Positions 32,849 to 44,361 are shown, numbered from the stretch's first letter. The stretch is 64,000 nucleotides of DNA from Oikopleura dioica (GCA_907165135.1 OU015569.1:9982501-10046500), one strand, 5' to 3'. Program-made: numbers and translations. The notes: generated by a model not told the origin, from the sequence alone.

Positions 32849-35148
32849 TTACCTCGGAACGCGATTTTTGGAAAAAGCTCTTTTCGCCGCGTCTGCTGGA
32901 GTGCAACTGACGAAAAAGTGAAATTTGACAACACGAAGGCACGTGTTCTAGAGAATTTTTGTCTCGAAAATCGCTATTTGAAAACAACCTACGCAATATT
33001 TCGACGAATCGAAAATTTCGACCCTTCCCGGAATAAAGCTTTCTCCGTCGATAAAAAATGAATAGTCTTTGGACTCCTCTTCGGTGTTAAACTTTGACAT
33101 CGCTTTTCCTGGCGTCAAGTCAAAATCCGAAGTTACTAATTTTCGAACATCGAGCTCTTTCACGTGACCAAAAGCGCCCTTTCTCGTCGAAATTGGGTCA
33201 TTCACAAAAGGCATCAGCAGTGACAGAATATTGCTTTTGTCGAATTCTCTTTCAAACGTAAATTCCACCTGGTGACTACTTCTGTCCCCGTGGTTTAAGG
33301 CAAGGTTCATCTCCAAGAAACTCACTGTTTCTTTTTTGTCCAGATTAATTTCCTTCACCGAGTCATTTTGCTGAGGAAATGTGCTTGGCGCGGGCGTAGA
33401 GGCAGCACGTGAAAAACCGAAGAATCCTTTACTAGCAGAGGAACGCTAAAATTCATATAAGGAACGACAATCTAACGAGAAATCTCCGAGAATTCATCTT
33501 TTTTGCTAGTTCCGAACATCAGAAACCAGAGTTCGAAATTTGTTGGCAGTACTGCCATGACTGCCACTGGCAGCTGCCAATTTCGGCAGTCACTTGGCAG
33601 TGGCAGTTACATTTTTCAAGGGCTGGCAGTAACTGGCAGCTGCCAACCTACTGCCACTTCGAAAGATATTAATTTCTTTCTAAAGTTTTCTTTCTAGAAC
33701 CATAAAAAACAACGCTTATGATCCAAATTCGCTCCTGAGACCTATATTAATAATAATTAATATAATATTATTCAATCTTTTTAATCAGAAGAGACATTTA
33801 TATCTAAGATATCGTCTCTTTTATCTGTTTTACTTATCGAAAAGACTGTTGTGAACTTAGTTTGACTTTTAAATTTTTTAAAAATAGTATCGAAATTGGC
33901 AGTTTTTGGCAGTCGACTGGCAGCTGCCAGTGGCAGCTGCCGATTTTGGCAGTCACTTGGCAGTGGCAGTTGCAATTTAGAAAAGGCTGGCAGTAACTTG
34001 GCAGTGGTAGTCGCCATTTCAAAAAAGCTGGCAGTCGCTTGGCAGTGGCAGTCGCCATTATCTTTCAGATTTCGAACTCTGTCAGAAACTGACAAAAAAG
34101 ATGGATCTGGCTCTGAGGTAAACAAGTGTTCTCGAAAAAATCACCTTCATTGATTTCTCGCGCTGTGAACGCCATGCCTCCGTCTCCGCATTTTCCTTCG
34201 CCTGAGCTTGACTGAGGGGCTCGCTGAAGTGAAGCTGCAGATCACGCATTTCGTCGAGCTCTCCGCGGAAGTTGGCCATCACGTAGGCGGCTTTACGCTT
34301 AATCGCCTCGAATCCCCAGTACCAGTAAGAATCTAGCCGTCCTTCCATATCTATGTATTTTCCCCAGCGGATTCCGGATAATGTGTAAAGCGTGCGCTCG
34401 GACGAATCTGTCAATGACAACACATCTATCTTCCTTTTTGAATTTGCAACTTTACATTGGGTTTTCAAATAGTGTACCACAGAAAATATTCTCGGTTCAG
34501 CGAAAGCCCAATCCTATCGTCTTAGCAGCTTCTGTAATTCGCATGGGCCTCGTGTAAGGCGCTTGCCAATCGCCATCCGCTTTCGAAGAAAACTGGTACC
34601 AAACGGAGTTCGTCTTTCCGAGCGGAATTATACCCAAAGGAATGTTCTTAAAATCGTCGAAGTCCTTTCTTCTATTTAGGCCGGTGAGAAAGTTCTGAAC
34701 CATCGAGTCGCCGCCTGCAACGACGATCGCGTCGTACTCGGGCTTGATTTCCGCGGCGATGTCTCGCTCGTGCTTGACGTACTCGGTCTTCTTGAGAACT
34801 ACATTCACGCCAGCGCAGTCAAATACTGGCTTAGCGGATCTTTCGTAGCTCTGCGATGCATACCCGCCATTTGCAACTGGGTTGAGCAGAACAAGAATGC
34901 GTCGCGGGGATGCTTGAGAGCAGTCTTGGCTCCTTCAATCAGCGACTCGTCGATTGCGCTCTGGAGGAATTTCGTCGAGTTATGCGACTCCCAGAAGTAG
35001 TTACTTGCGTACGACACTTTTACCGGATTTCTTTCACATCAATTAAACTCGACATAGAGAGAGCAAAGTAAAAATCCATGCCTATGGGTGTGCCGATGAT
35101 AAAACGCCATTTGTACTTCCAAAGCCTAGTCGATTTTATCGCTTGCAT
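32849..35148 (-). CDS. AGK: acylglycerol kinase-like lipid kinase (frame-disrupted)
   Basis: A mitochondrial lipid kinase with a DAGK catalytic fold; it makes phosphatidic and lysophosphatidic acid, and in vertebrates also serves the TIM22 complex. The start exon is 35036-35148 (MQAIKSTRLWKYKWRFIIG) with a membrane-like segment after it. Exon 2 begins at 35003 after a 32-nt GA-AG intron. The catalytic region shows ILVLLNPVANGG, YDAIVVAGGDSMVQNFLTGL, IPLGIIPLGKTNS and TLSGIRWGKYIDMEGRLDSY. C-terminal exons follow (RSSASKGFFGFSRAASTPAP; FFIDGESFIPGRVEIFDSS; VVKFHFFVSCTPADAAKRA), with the stop at 32849-32851. The GGD active-site motif is intact. Within exon 2 the frame must slip between ALKHPR and RILVLLNP, as if two nucleotides were inserted at CCCCGCGACGC. 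The 0.7-kb intron (about 33450-34140) is filled by GGCAGT repeats. Confidence 0.82.
33535..34062. repeat. GGCAGT-rich repeat block with AT-rich centre, inside an AGK intron
   Basis: Two blocks (about 33541-33660 and 33893-34060) are built from variants of TTGGCAGT and its complement ACTGCCAA. They share longer units such as GGCAGTCACTTGGCAGTGGC and GGCTGGCAGTAACT. The 230-nt centre between them is AT-rich. The outermost sequences (CAGAGTTCGAAAT at 33529 and its complement ATTTCGAACTCTG at 34069) form an inverted pair, so the whole may be a transposable element. No target duplication is clear. Confidence 0.7.
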
Positions 35149-35872
35149 TTATGAAATCACCATGAATCCTTCTGAAACAGTGGAATTCAGTCCGCGTTGA
35201 ACAGAAGGTTAAAGCTCGGATTTATCTTTGGTGTGTTTTGAAAAGAATTAACAAAGGTTGAATTGATTCAAAAGAAAATGAACCCTTGAATAAATAGATT
35301 AATTCACAATACTCAAGTATTGCGAATCTTGGTGAAATGGGCAGCATCAAATTTGCGTAGTCTAATGAATGAACATGTAACTATAAATCGGTACAGAATA
35401 TATGCAATCAAGCCTCAAACGAATTTGGATAGGATACGTCAGGTTCGAAAGAGCGGCAACGGTAAATTTTATAGTACGGAAGCAAAATCAATTGACTCAA
35501 TTGAAGTCGCTAACGACAAATTTATAGTACTGTACTATATCCTCAAAAAAGAAGCTTGTGAAGTTATTTGAATATCTGATTAAACACTATCTAGTTGCTG
35601 AGCCATTTTCTTAAAGTTACGATGACTTTAGATAACTTGACACGAAGTTATCAAAAATACATTTAGATGAACAGACGAAAATATGTTCCGTCAATGAAAT
35701 GATCATCTATTGCACTAAATAAACCATTTGAAATGATCATTATTCACACGCTGAAGCTTTCAACAAGGTCATTTAACAAGCTTTCTTTTACGATTTCTTT
35801 AGAACAGTCCGGAAATTTACATTTTAGCGGTGACAAGCCCGTTCTATCGACGAGTTAGTATTCTTCAATAAA
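35149..35872. other. spacer between transportin-3 and AGK genes
   Basis: About 720 nt, AT-rich. A plus-strand 83-codon ORF at 35320-35571 lacks a standard start and recognisable similarity. It should contain the TNPO3 3' UTR and the AGK promoter, but no motif stands out. Confidence 0.45.
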
Positions 35873-38800
35873 TTATTTATACAATTTGCAAAAGTCACGA
35901 AGGCACGAGTGGATTGAATTCTCCGAATCCGAGCGAATCAGATCGTCCGCGAAGTGGTTCAGCTGGTCTTGAGTCGCACCGAATTTGGCTTTTGGGTGTG
36001 TTGTCAAACGAGTCAACCCTAGAGGCAGGAATAAGCTGATTGAAATGCAGTAGTGCACCTACCGTTTTCAAGTGCAATTTTGAATGAATGACTACTCCTA
36101 CTTTTCATCGCGAAGAAGAGCTCAGAAACATCGTTGCTAAACAAAGGTAAAAACGGATTGAGAGAGAAAAGAAAGCTACCTTTGATACGCAGGAACGTCG
36201 AATACTATTGCTTCCAGAGGAAAGTAGAAAAGGTTTATCACAAATGATTCGTAAATATTATCAGGCGCTGTGTCCACAATCTAAGGAAGCGTTTAAGTAT
36301 TGACATCTCTAGTGACAAAACGAACCTGGAAAAGGAATTTATAAACGGAAGCAGACGCGTCTCGGTGATCAAGTTTTGTAGCTGCAATCGCAGAATCAAA
36401 GGCTGCTTGAATCGCGTTGCCAGAATAAAAATGCTCCGATGTTTTTTCCGCCATGCGAGCAGCTAGCCTACACCAATCGTCCACATGGTCAGGGTTCTGC
36501 CGCAATCCATCCTCCTCATTTAACTATCAAAAACATTTTGTTTCTAGAACAACGCAAAACACAGACCTTTTCAAGAGTGGGTCCTGCTAGTGCTTCGAAG
36601 AGTTTTTGAAGATCACTGGAGTAGCGCTCGCCGATTTCGTCGACCAAAATAGAAGTTAAGTACAAGAAAACGCTGTGCCGATGAGTTGTAAACACTTGAA
36701 CAAATGTAGACGCCATGACTTCAAGGATTGGTCCAGAGTTTGGTCCCAGAAATCTGAAAATGTCGCTTTTCAACTTCTCTTCAACTGCTGCTTATTACCT
36801 GATGATGAATCTCAAGCATTTGCATATTCTTTCAACGATTCGGTAGTCAGCTTGCCACTTGTTTAAACAGTCTGCTAGTATGGGCAAAATCTGTCGAACT
36901 GTCGCTTCATGGGCTACTTGATCTTTGGGTTTTCGCAGGTAGCGGAACATTGTTGATATCCTATCTAATGGCAAATGGGGTTGACCATCCTCGTTGAGAC
37001 AATTTTGAACTAGCAGTGCTTGGCGACCGACCATTTGATTTATACACGCTTCTTGAAGCTCTATATTTACTAGAATTGGGTCAAGAACTGTTTGCTACTG
37101 AGCCACTTACATTCAGAAATAACATAAGACAGTCCCTGTAATAGTCTATGTGCTGCCGCCCAAATTAGCTTGTCCAATATTTGATCTGCAGCCGAAAGTA
37201 GGAACTCATAATGAACGGAAAGCAATTTGCACGAGGTCGTGCAGATTAATTTCAAAGCTTCAGCTGATACGGTTTGGAAATCTTTCTGACAGTTGCCCTC
37301 CGCTGCGAGGCCTTCGAAGAGGAACTGAATGGATTTTTCCATCCAATTCTCTTTGTTCGCATCAATCCACTCGTTCATATCTCCAACAAGTTTTATGGAA
37401 GTAAGTCGTAAACAAGGGTGCGTCGTGGCTGATGGCTGCGAAAGAACGACCGATAGCAGCTCTAAAATATTCTTATGAGACACTGGTATCCTGTGATTGC
37501 TGGCCGACCTTGCGCCGAAGTAGAGGACTTAGAATTTTTCTGCTCGTAGCACAACCTGGGCGCTATAGCCGATAACATCCACAGAATCGCCTCAAGTCTG
37601 TCCCACTGTAAGTCGTTATTAGCAGACTCGGTCTTCAGCATCGTAAACATTAGATCGAAGCATTCCATACTCGACACTATTCGTGTTATATCTTTTACTA
37701 TTTCAGCACATTGCACTCGAAAGTCTTGAAAGTCACCAGTCGGTGGGGAATCAATGTCATTGTCATTTTGACAAAGGCGTGTCAGCGACTTAAATCCGTT
37801 ACTAAAGTGAATCCTCTTCTCGCACTACCTGAATCAATTTCTCGAATAAGTATTTAAATTTGGAAACATTGGCGTCGTTGTTCATCAGTGACTCGCAGAG
37901 ACCGTACCAAAAGTGGAAGGTAATTTTAGAGACCTCCCAGTCGTAGTGCGAGAGACCCTCCAGGCACAAATTGACGGTTGTTAGATCGCCAAGACCTTCG
38001 CCAGGCGTGGTGACGATTTTGTCGAGTAGTGTTTCCGCTAGTTCAGTGAAGATGCGACATATGTTGATACATTTATCAATGTCTTCAGCTTGTTGTGTGA
38101 GCTGAAAGGTACCTTGAAGCCCGTAAACGCGACCTTTCAGCTGTTCTAACAGCTCGTAGTATCGGGATTGATCTTCACAGAGGAATATTGCTTGGCAAAT
38201 TAGATCAGTCGCGGCTTCATGTTCGTTGGTATTTGCATCGATGTCTTCCAGAGTCGCAAACGCTGGCATGAGTAGAGGAGATCTCGCCAGGCAAGAGCTT
38301 GGGGCTGAGCCCAACTTTATCCATTGGCGAATAGCTTCGAAGCATTTGCGTCTGACCTTTTCGTTCCCAGTTTCTTTTCCTTGAACCCGATTGAGAACGA
38401 TTAAAACGTGCTCGAGTACATGAGGGCATGAACCTTCGAATTCTTCCAAAATTTGATTTCTTCGGTTGAGTCCCAATCTCAGGGAAGAATTATTTAATTC
38501 CTCCGGAAGTAACGCGAGTACGATTAGTAGAGCCGGTTCGTTTTCTTTTAAAGCTAAATGGCTGTTCGATTAAATTGTAATAACAAAGCCTAATCACCTT
38601 GGATCAGGTTGAAAATGTAGTTTTCCTGCTGCGGCATTTGTAGACAGAGATCCACAAGAGCAATGCAAAGCTGTTTCATGACGCTTTCGTTCAGTTGGCG
38701 GCATGCTAGTTGAAGAAGCGAGTCGCGTAGCTGCTCGTAACTCTCCGGAGGGAGTTCATTAAAGTCTTCGAGCACTTTTCTTTTGAGCGTGTTCGAAGCA

Positions 38801-39185
38801 AATATATTTGTTTGGAGATCAATGTTCGCGTAGAGAAGCTTGTTCATATTCTCCCACGCATAAGGGGATTTCTGGTAGCCCTGGATCCATTTGTCGATCT
38901 AAACGCCGCTTTAGCTGAACGTAAATATCTAATTGTAAAACGACCTCCATCTACTCTACTCTCACTGAAGTTCAAGGTAAACTATTGAGAGAAAAATACC
39001 ATCGAGCGGAGACTGCACTAGTCATTTGTATTGTCAATAAAACTTTTAATAACAACGCTACTCATAAGTTGCGCCCGAAGACTTACCGCTTTATGATCGC
39101 TTTGCGAGAGTTTGTCTTGGTAGAAGCTTTGGATCAGTCCGGCAATATAATTACTATCTGCTTCACTGAAGCCTTTCAGTGCCAT
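35873..39185 (-). CDS. TNPO3: transportin-3 (importin-beta family, SR-protein import)
   Basis: A HEAT-repeat nuclear import receptor for SR splicing factors. The start exon is 39087-39185 (MALKGFSEADSNYIAGLIQS), followed by 38598-38899 (FNELPPESYEQLRDSLLQLA; IALVDLCLQMPQQENYIF). The large exon from about 38555 down to 37820 carries LLPEELNNSSLRLGLNRRNQ and NICRIFTELAETLLDKIVTT. Later exons show VSSMECFDLMFTMLKTES, DYRIVERICKCLRFIIR, HRHSVFLYLTSILVDEIGER and the end ESIHSCLRDFCKLYK, matching the family C-terminus. The intron 37789-37819 is only 31 nt and begins with GA: removing it aligns EKLIQVVR with SLTRLCQNDNDIDSP as in human TNPO3. An acceptor (GATTCTAG) ends 15 nt before the ATG and the preceding gene stops 134 nt upstream, so it is probably the second gene of an operon. 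Confidence 0.93.
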
Positions 39186-39199
39186 CTCGCATCGACCTA

Positions 39200-39203
39200 T
39201 CTA
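39200..39203 (-). promoter_or_regulatory. probable trans-splice acceptor before TNPO3
   Basis: The minus strand reads TTTGATTCTAG then 15 nt of leader and the TNPO3 ATG. It lies in the 134-nt gap after the stop of the upstream WD-like gene, with no visible donor, so a trans-splice acceptor is the simplest reading. Confidence 0.5.
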
Positions 39204-39319
39204 GAATCAAAGATCTTGGAGAACTATGTTTATGAAAAGATATTTATTAAAAAAAATATTAGATAGTGTAAAAATAGAAGGTATTCAATGGAGTTCGAGA
39301 AAGTCTCAAGGAAGGGTAT

Positions 39320-41381
39320 TCACACAAATCGTGCGACCTTTAGGTGATGCCCGTGCACGTAATAAATACAGTCATTAAAGCGAGAGTAAGACTGTCGATT
39401 TAAATCTTCGCAAGTTTCTGGAAGCATCCATTTTCGAACAATTTGAGTCTGATTGAACTGCCAATGGATCGAAATTTCGTTCAATCGCGCTATATACCCA
39501 TCCGCCGTCTGATGGAATTCCTAAAAAGCAAGTGATCAAAAATTCTCTGTTTGGCTTCCTCGTTCATCTCTTCATTCCCTTGATTGCCCAAGGCATACCT
39601 CTACATGATCGTAGATGACACGCCTGTCATTAAGCAGTGACATGTACTTAGTTTCATCGTCTTCAACAATGACAAGAGCCTTCGTCACATCGTGGCAGAG
39701 TATATCAGCCGTGTCGGTGCCCAGTTTCGGCTGGACGGCCATCGATATCACCGAAATATTCTTCAAGCTGGGACAAACAAACATGGGCACCAGTTGTTTT
39801 GGCTTGATGCGTTTCCAGAGTGAGATGGTTCCATTTGCGCAGCAAGTTGCGATGAAAAAAGTTCGCTGACAATCAGTTGCGAAGGCGTCGATTCGTTCCG
39901 TGTGGGGGAGGCCCTGGTAAGGAAGTACGCGTCCTAGAAACCTCGATAAATTCATGCCATTTTACGTTGAATTGGAACCTTTGACATCGTCGTATCTGTA
40001 AACGTATACTTTGGCGGTGTTTTGCTGAGTAGTTGCGATGCCGTACTGATGAATCCGAGCATTCGCGTCGGGATTCTTGACATTTGTTTGACTAGCAGGG
40101 GTCGCTGGGGCCTCTTCAAGAGGCTCTTTCAAAGGATGAATTTTCCAAGAGACCTTAAAAATTCAAGAGCATTAATTTGAAAGTTCAGCGTTTTGTGAAA
40201 TTTCTTCCATCCCTGTCTAGAATAACGAACATTGCCGGCCCATTCATCATGATGGAGATCTCTTCGTCCTCTAGAGGCCTGTCGGTAGGGAAATCATTTT
40301 CAAAGCTCTGTTCTTCTTCTTCAATTCTATATTTCTTCATTCGATCGGTGAACAAGTAGGGATGCTCGTCGCTTGACAAAACAAATAAGAAATTAGAAAC
40401 TGAAAATTGGACTTACGCAGTGATATCCGCTACAAGGCCGTCGCGAGCGATTTGTGTTCGCATTGTTATGAAAGAGTTCTTTTTTGGCTTCAGTTCTCCT
40501 TTTGGGCGCAAGATTTTTATCGCCGCCGTCATCGTCAATTGGGGAACATATCTCTCCACGACAGGTGGACTGGCTTCTTCGGACTCAGTTTCTTCAACTT
40601 CTGGAGCTGGAGGGGGACTGAAAGACAATTAACTATCCACTCATGGAATACAAGGAAGCTTACGTCGGTGCTCGAAGTGCTTTTATCCAGTTATTGATGA
40701 TAGAAGGAGTCATTTTCCAAGAGACGACCCAGCTGTCTGTCGCCGTGCTCACTCCTACGGCAATTATGTATCCTCCCTTGGAGTACTTGCAATTGTCGCA
40801 CCTCACTTTGACTTTGTCTTCTGTTACTTCCTTCACAAGAACCAGTCCGTGATCCGTAATAACTAGCCACCAAGCGTTTCCCATTTCATCGGCAACGACG
40901 CAGTGCGAAACCGATTCGATTGGTTCCAACTCGGAGCCCCAGACGTCTGTGATGCGGTTTTCTTGTGGACTTCGCCAGCTATCCAGCAAATTGCCGTCGC
41001 CGTCATAACAGTGTAGGAAGCCGGCTTCAGTGCCGCCGAAAACGAAGTCGCGAGCTGTCGTAACACAAGTGAACTTGTCCTCGTTTACTTGATCCGCAAA
41101 TGGCAAATCCGCAGTCACGTCAACTTTGAGTCGCGCACGAGTTTCTAAAATTGAGTTTTTAGGCTAAATTCAATCTTTTATAACTCGCCTATTTCGTTTT
41201 GCTTTTTCTCCACGCTCATCCAGCAAGTGTTGAATACATCAGATAGGACTTCTCTTACATAGCCGGCCGTTCCAGTACGCTCAGGAAAGATCTCCTCTGG
41301 GTCTTGGATGCCCTCCTCCGAGCATTCAGAAAGCGTCGGAGTTGGTACCTCCAGCGCTTCTTGCCGAACATACACAGGCAT
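39320..41381 (-). CDS. WD-repeat-like protein, possibly WDR93-related
   Basis: Product uncertain. The first exon 41189-41381 starts MPVYVRQEALEVPTPTLSEC, preceded by an acceptor-like GATTCAG. Exon 40664-41144 has beta-propeller-like repeats (CVTTARDFVFGGTEAGFLHC; VVADEMGNAWWLVITDHGLV). Exon 40617 downwards is Pro/Glu-rich (PPAPEVEETESEEASPP), followed by exons with DRMKKYRIEEEEQSFENDFP and CCANGTISLWKRIKPKQLV. The last exon ends HGHHLKVARFV at 39320. The intron 41145-41188 uses a GC donor (GCGAGT). The LEVPTPT start, the acidic insertion and degenerate WD blades suggest the WDR93 group of axonemal-type proteins, but this is from memory and weak. It is probably the first gene of an operon with TNPO3. 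Confidence 0.7.
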
Positions 41382-41749
41382 CGTCTGAATCAAATAGGGA
41401 TAGAATTGGGATAAAGTAATTAGGCCTTTACAAATCGATGCGGTTGATTTTAACTGAACTTTTTTAATAAAAATAAAGAGTTTATTATTAAAAATTACAA
41501 AAAAAATACTTCGGAATAAAACGGAAATCTTACGCTATGAGAATTAACAAACTTGTAGATAAACAATTTGAAGAGATACATGGTACGCTAGGAACTTCAA
41601 AAATAAGGGATTTCTCGATTAAGCCAAAGTATGGATATTTTAAAGATTTTGAAAGCGAATCGAATCGCGATTGGCTCGCTGCTGCTCGGTGCGCCAAATA
41701 GTAAAATTTGAATTCTTAGGGACCAGTCTAAAAGAAAAGAAACAAGAAA

Positions 41750-42589
41750 ATGACCATTCTCAGAGGAAACAGTCTCATTTCCAGGTAAACCACGCTTAAT
41801 TAAAATTAAAAATCCGAAATTATAATTCTTCACTTGTTTAGAGCCAGAAGAGCGCATTCAGTCAGTGCCAGGTCTTCAATCGAAAGTATCTTCAGTGAAC
41901 AGAAGAAGAGCCGGACTATCGACATTCTGGAGAGTATAAAAGTTCCAAAACGAATGAAAAGGCTAAAAATAAACTCGGCGGTGATGATTCCTCTTTGTAT
42001 AAAAGACGGGAAGCCATCTTTGCTCTTCACACGGCGTGCATTTACTCTGAGATCGCACAGAGGAGAAGTCTGTTTTCCGGGCGGAAGACTCGAATCTGGA
42101 GAAACAACTGTCGAAGCTGCTCTGCGTGAAGCAAATGAAGAGATTGGGCTTGATCCGCGATTAGTGAGCGTTTGGGGCACACTTCCAGGCGGCATTCCTG
42201 ACTCTCGTTTCAAATTTGCCGTGCAGGGAGTCCTCGTCGACATTGGCAGTTTCGATGACCTGAGTTTTCGAAAATCTGATGACGAAGTTGAATGCATTTT
42301 TACTCTGTCGCTAGATGAACTATTGGAGTCTTCGAAGAGAACAAAGTTCAGATTCGATAGGAATTCGACAGAGCCTTCTCTTTACGGTATGAAAACGTTG
42401 ATTTCAATTAGTCGTTATGTTCCAGATTACGAGCTGCCATCTTATCAAGTCGAGCCCCGTTTATGGGGAATGAGCGCGATGTTCACTAATTTTGTAATGG
42501 CAATCGTCACTCGCGGCGAAGAAAAGTATGTTCCTGGAAGAACTGGACTAAAAATACCTAGTTTTACTGATGAATCTGATTTTTTGTAA
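41750..42589 (+). CDS. Nudix hydrolase, CoA diphosphatase-like (NUDT7/8 group)
   Basis: A Nudix enzyme that probably cleaves CoA or a related nucleoside diphosphate derivative, in mitochondria or peroxisomes in its relatives. Two exons, 41750-41784 and 41842-42589, are joined by a 57-nt GT-AG intron and give 260 residues. The Nudix box is complete: it begins GGRLESGETTVEAALREANE and continues EIGL (pattern GX5EX7REUXEEXGU). Upstream, RRAFTLRSHRGEVCFPGG matches the CoA-specific signature seen before the Nudix box in this subgroup. The Arg-rich N-terminus (MTILRGNSLISRARRAHS) could be a mitochondrial targeting sequence. ATG 41750 starts the first exon; the stop TAA is at 42587-42589 and AATAAA follows three bases later. 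It is transcribed divergently from the WD-like/TNPO3 operon, about 370 nt away. Confidence 0.9.
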
Positions 42590-43029
42590 GAAATAAATTA
42601 TAACTTTATAAATAAATCATAAAATATGGATGCTTTATGAAGGTTTTCTTTCGTAGATGGCCGGTTGTCATTTCTGGAAAGCTGAAGGCACATAATGAGG
42701 CAGAAACGGCGGCGGCGTGATGATGATTGTTCGCTTACGCGGATACTAGAACTCTGACGTGTCTAATTTCTAATTACGCGAAGGCAATGTACAGTTGAAT
42801 TCTCATACTGAACATAACCATCAGATGGTCATTAAGTCAGTTGACAGTAAGATCACGCAAGAGTCGTAAGAAAAATCCGATAAGAACAGCTGAAACTTAG
42901 CCAAAAACACCATAAGTAATCAACTAACACCGCCCTAAGGGGTTGAATTGTGCCCGCGCTGTTTGGATTTTTATAAAAGGAGAGGCGCCCTAGAAATCTG
43001 GATTCAATAGTTACACTCTAAAAGAGAAA
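42590..43029. other. spacer with TATA promoter upstream of the ShKT gene
   Basis: 440 nt between the Nudix stop and the ShKT start. It has a polyadenylation signal at its left end and a TATA box near 42971 at its right end. No gene is seen. Confidence 0.5.
42971..42978 (+). promoter_or_regulatory. TATA box upstream of the ShKT gene
   Basis: TTATAAAA sits 52-59 nt before the ATG at 43030, leaving room for a short leader starting about 25-30 nt downstream. No acceptor-like AG lies immediately before the ATG, so this gene appears to have its own promoter rather than a spliced leader. Confidence 0.6.
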
Positions 43030-44361
43030 ATGAAATTTTCGAGAGTACTTCTTGCCAGCTCAGTGAAGGCCTGTGCGGACACTTATGAGTACTGTCCCGC
43101 CCAAAAAGCTCTTTGTGGAAGAGCTGATTTTCCCGCTGTCGAAGCCTATTGCAAGAAAACATGTGGGACATGCACCGAGAAGTTTGAAATGCCCACTGTG
43201 TCACCCGAAGTCGTCCAAAGCGCACGAATGATCGGCCCGAGCTGCGAGGATGAGTCTTGGTGCACACCAGCGACGTGTTTGATGCCCGACTTCGTCGAGA
43301 GCTGCCCGATTGCATGTGGTCTTGCTAGATGCAACGATCAGGAACACCAGCAAGGTAATTCCATTTTATCTAGCTTAGCTTATACATCTCGCTTTAGTTG
43401 ATATGGTACTCGAGGACACGTGCGAAGATAAAAATGACAATTGTGTTGTCAACGGAAAATTCTGCGACCACCCAGATATCGGCGAACAAATCAAGGACAT
43501 TTGTCCGAAGACTTGCGGTGTTTGCCAACCCGAAGACGACTCTGAACTTGTAAGAGTATTATATAAGTGTTGAACACTAACCTTTCTAAGTTTGTTAACT
43601 GCGATGACAAACTGGGAGAGGACAAATGTCAAGAAGTGAGTGAGTATTGCGATTCACCGATGGGCGCAGATATGATGCAGATAAATTGTGCTAAGGAAAG
43701 CTTTACATTAATCAATGATGAATAATCATGATCGACATCTAGAATAATTATTTTTCTAAAGCAAAGTAGACCTGTGGATTCTGTGGCAATAAAAAACCAA
43801 ACATGAGCCCATTTTTCCCAACACCGAAGACAACAACGACTACAACTACAACAACGACAACCACTACGACGACAAAGGCACCTACATGCGAAGATAACAA
43901 TGCCAAATGTCCAAATTACTTGAACTATTGCAATCATAAAACACACGCCACAAAGATCAGAAATCTCTGTCCAAAGACATGCGGAGTATGCACTGGCGCC
44001 GCAAAAAAAGTTGAAGAAAAGGTGCAAGAAGCTAGCACCGCCACTTGTGCGGACAAGACCCCCGCCAAGTGCAAAGCGCTGAAAAGATCATGCCAATGGC
44101 CAAAATACAAAGCTCAGCTGAAGAGTCAATGTGCGGAAACATGTGGATATTGTTCTGCCCAAACAAGCTCTGATGATAGCGCTGTATCTCAGCAAGGTGA
44201 GTTTACAAACCGTCTTTTAGTATTCTTACAAGCGCATTATAGAAAAATTCGGACCCTGGGGAAAGCAATCACCCTGCAAGAAAGGCCGCGCCTACCATAA
44301 GAGATCCTGCAATATCAAACCGTGCACTCAAAAAGAGCTCTACAAAATTGTCCGATGTTAA
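43030..44361 (+). CDS. secreted multi-ShKT-domain cysteine-rich protein
   Basis: A probable extracellular protein of 375 residues built from repeated six-cysteine ShKT modules. ShKT modules occur widely in animal secreted proteins and proteases; nothing here shows that this is a toxin. Exons 43030-43354, 43398-43549, 43591-43695, 43770-44196, 44243-44361 keep one frame. The N-terminus is hydrophobic but short for a signal peptide. At least five Cys-rich modules ending in a TCGxC-type motif (CKKTCGTC, CPKTCGVC, TCGFCGN, CAETCGYC) are visible. A run of 15 or so Thr residues separates modules three and four, likely an O-glycosylated mucin-like linker. The tail contains FGPWGKQSPC, resembling part of a thrombospondin type 1 repeat. 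Intron 43696-43769 begins with GA: only this join links NCAK to TCGFCG. Confidence 0.88.

Noticed and set aside
33012-33238. ORFs on the strand opposite coding exons, and similar shadows throughout
   Set aside because: They are mirror images of real exons in conserved genes and have no independent support.
43830-43880. ACA/ACG-rich tract as a simple repeat
   Set aside because: It is in frame and encodes the poly-Thr linker of the ShKT protein.
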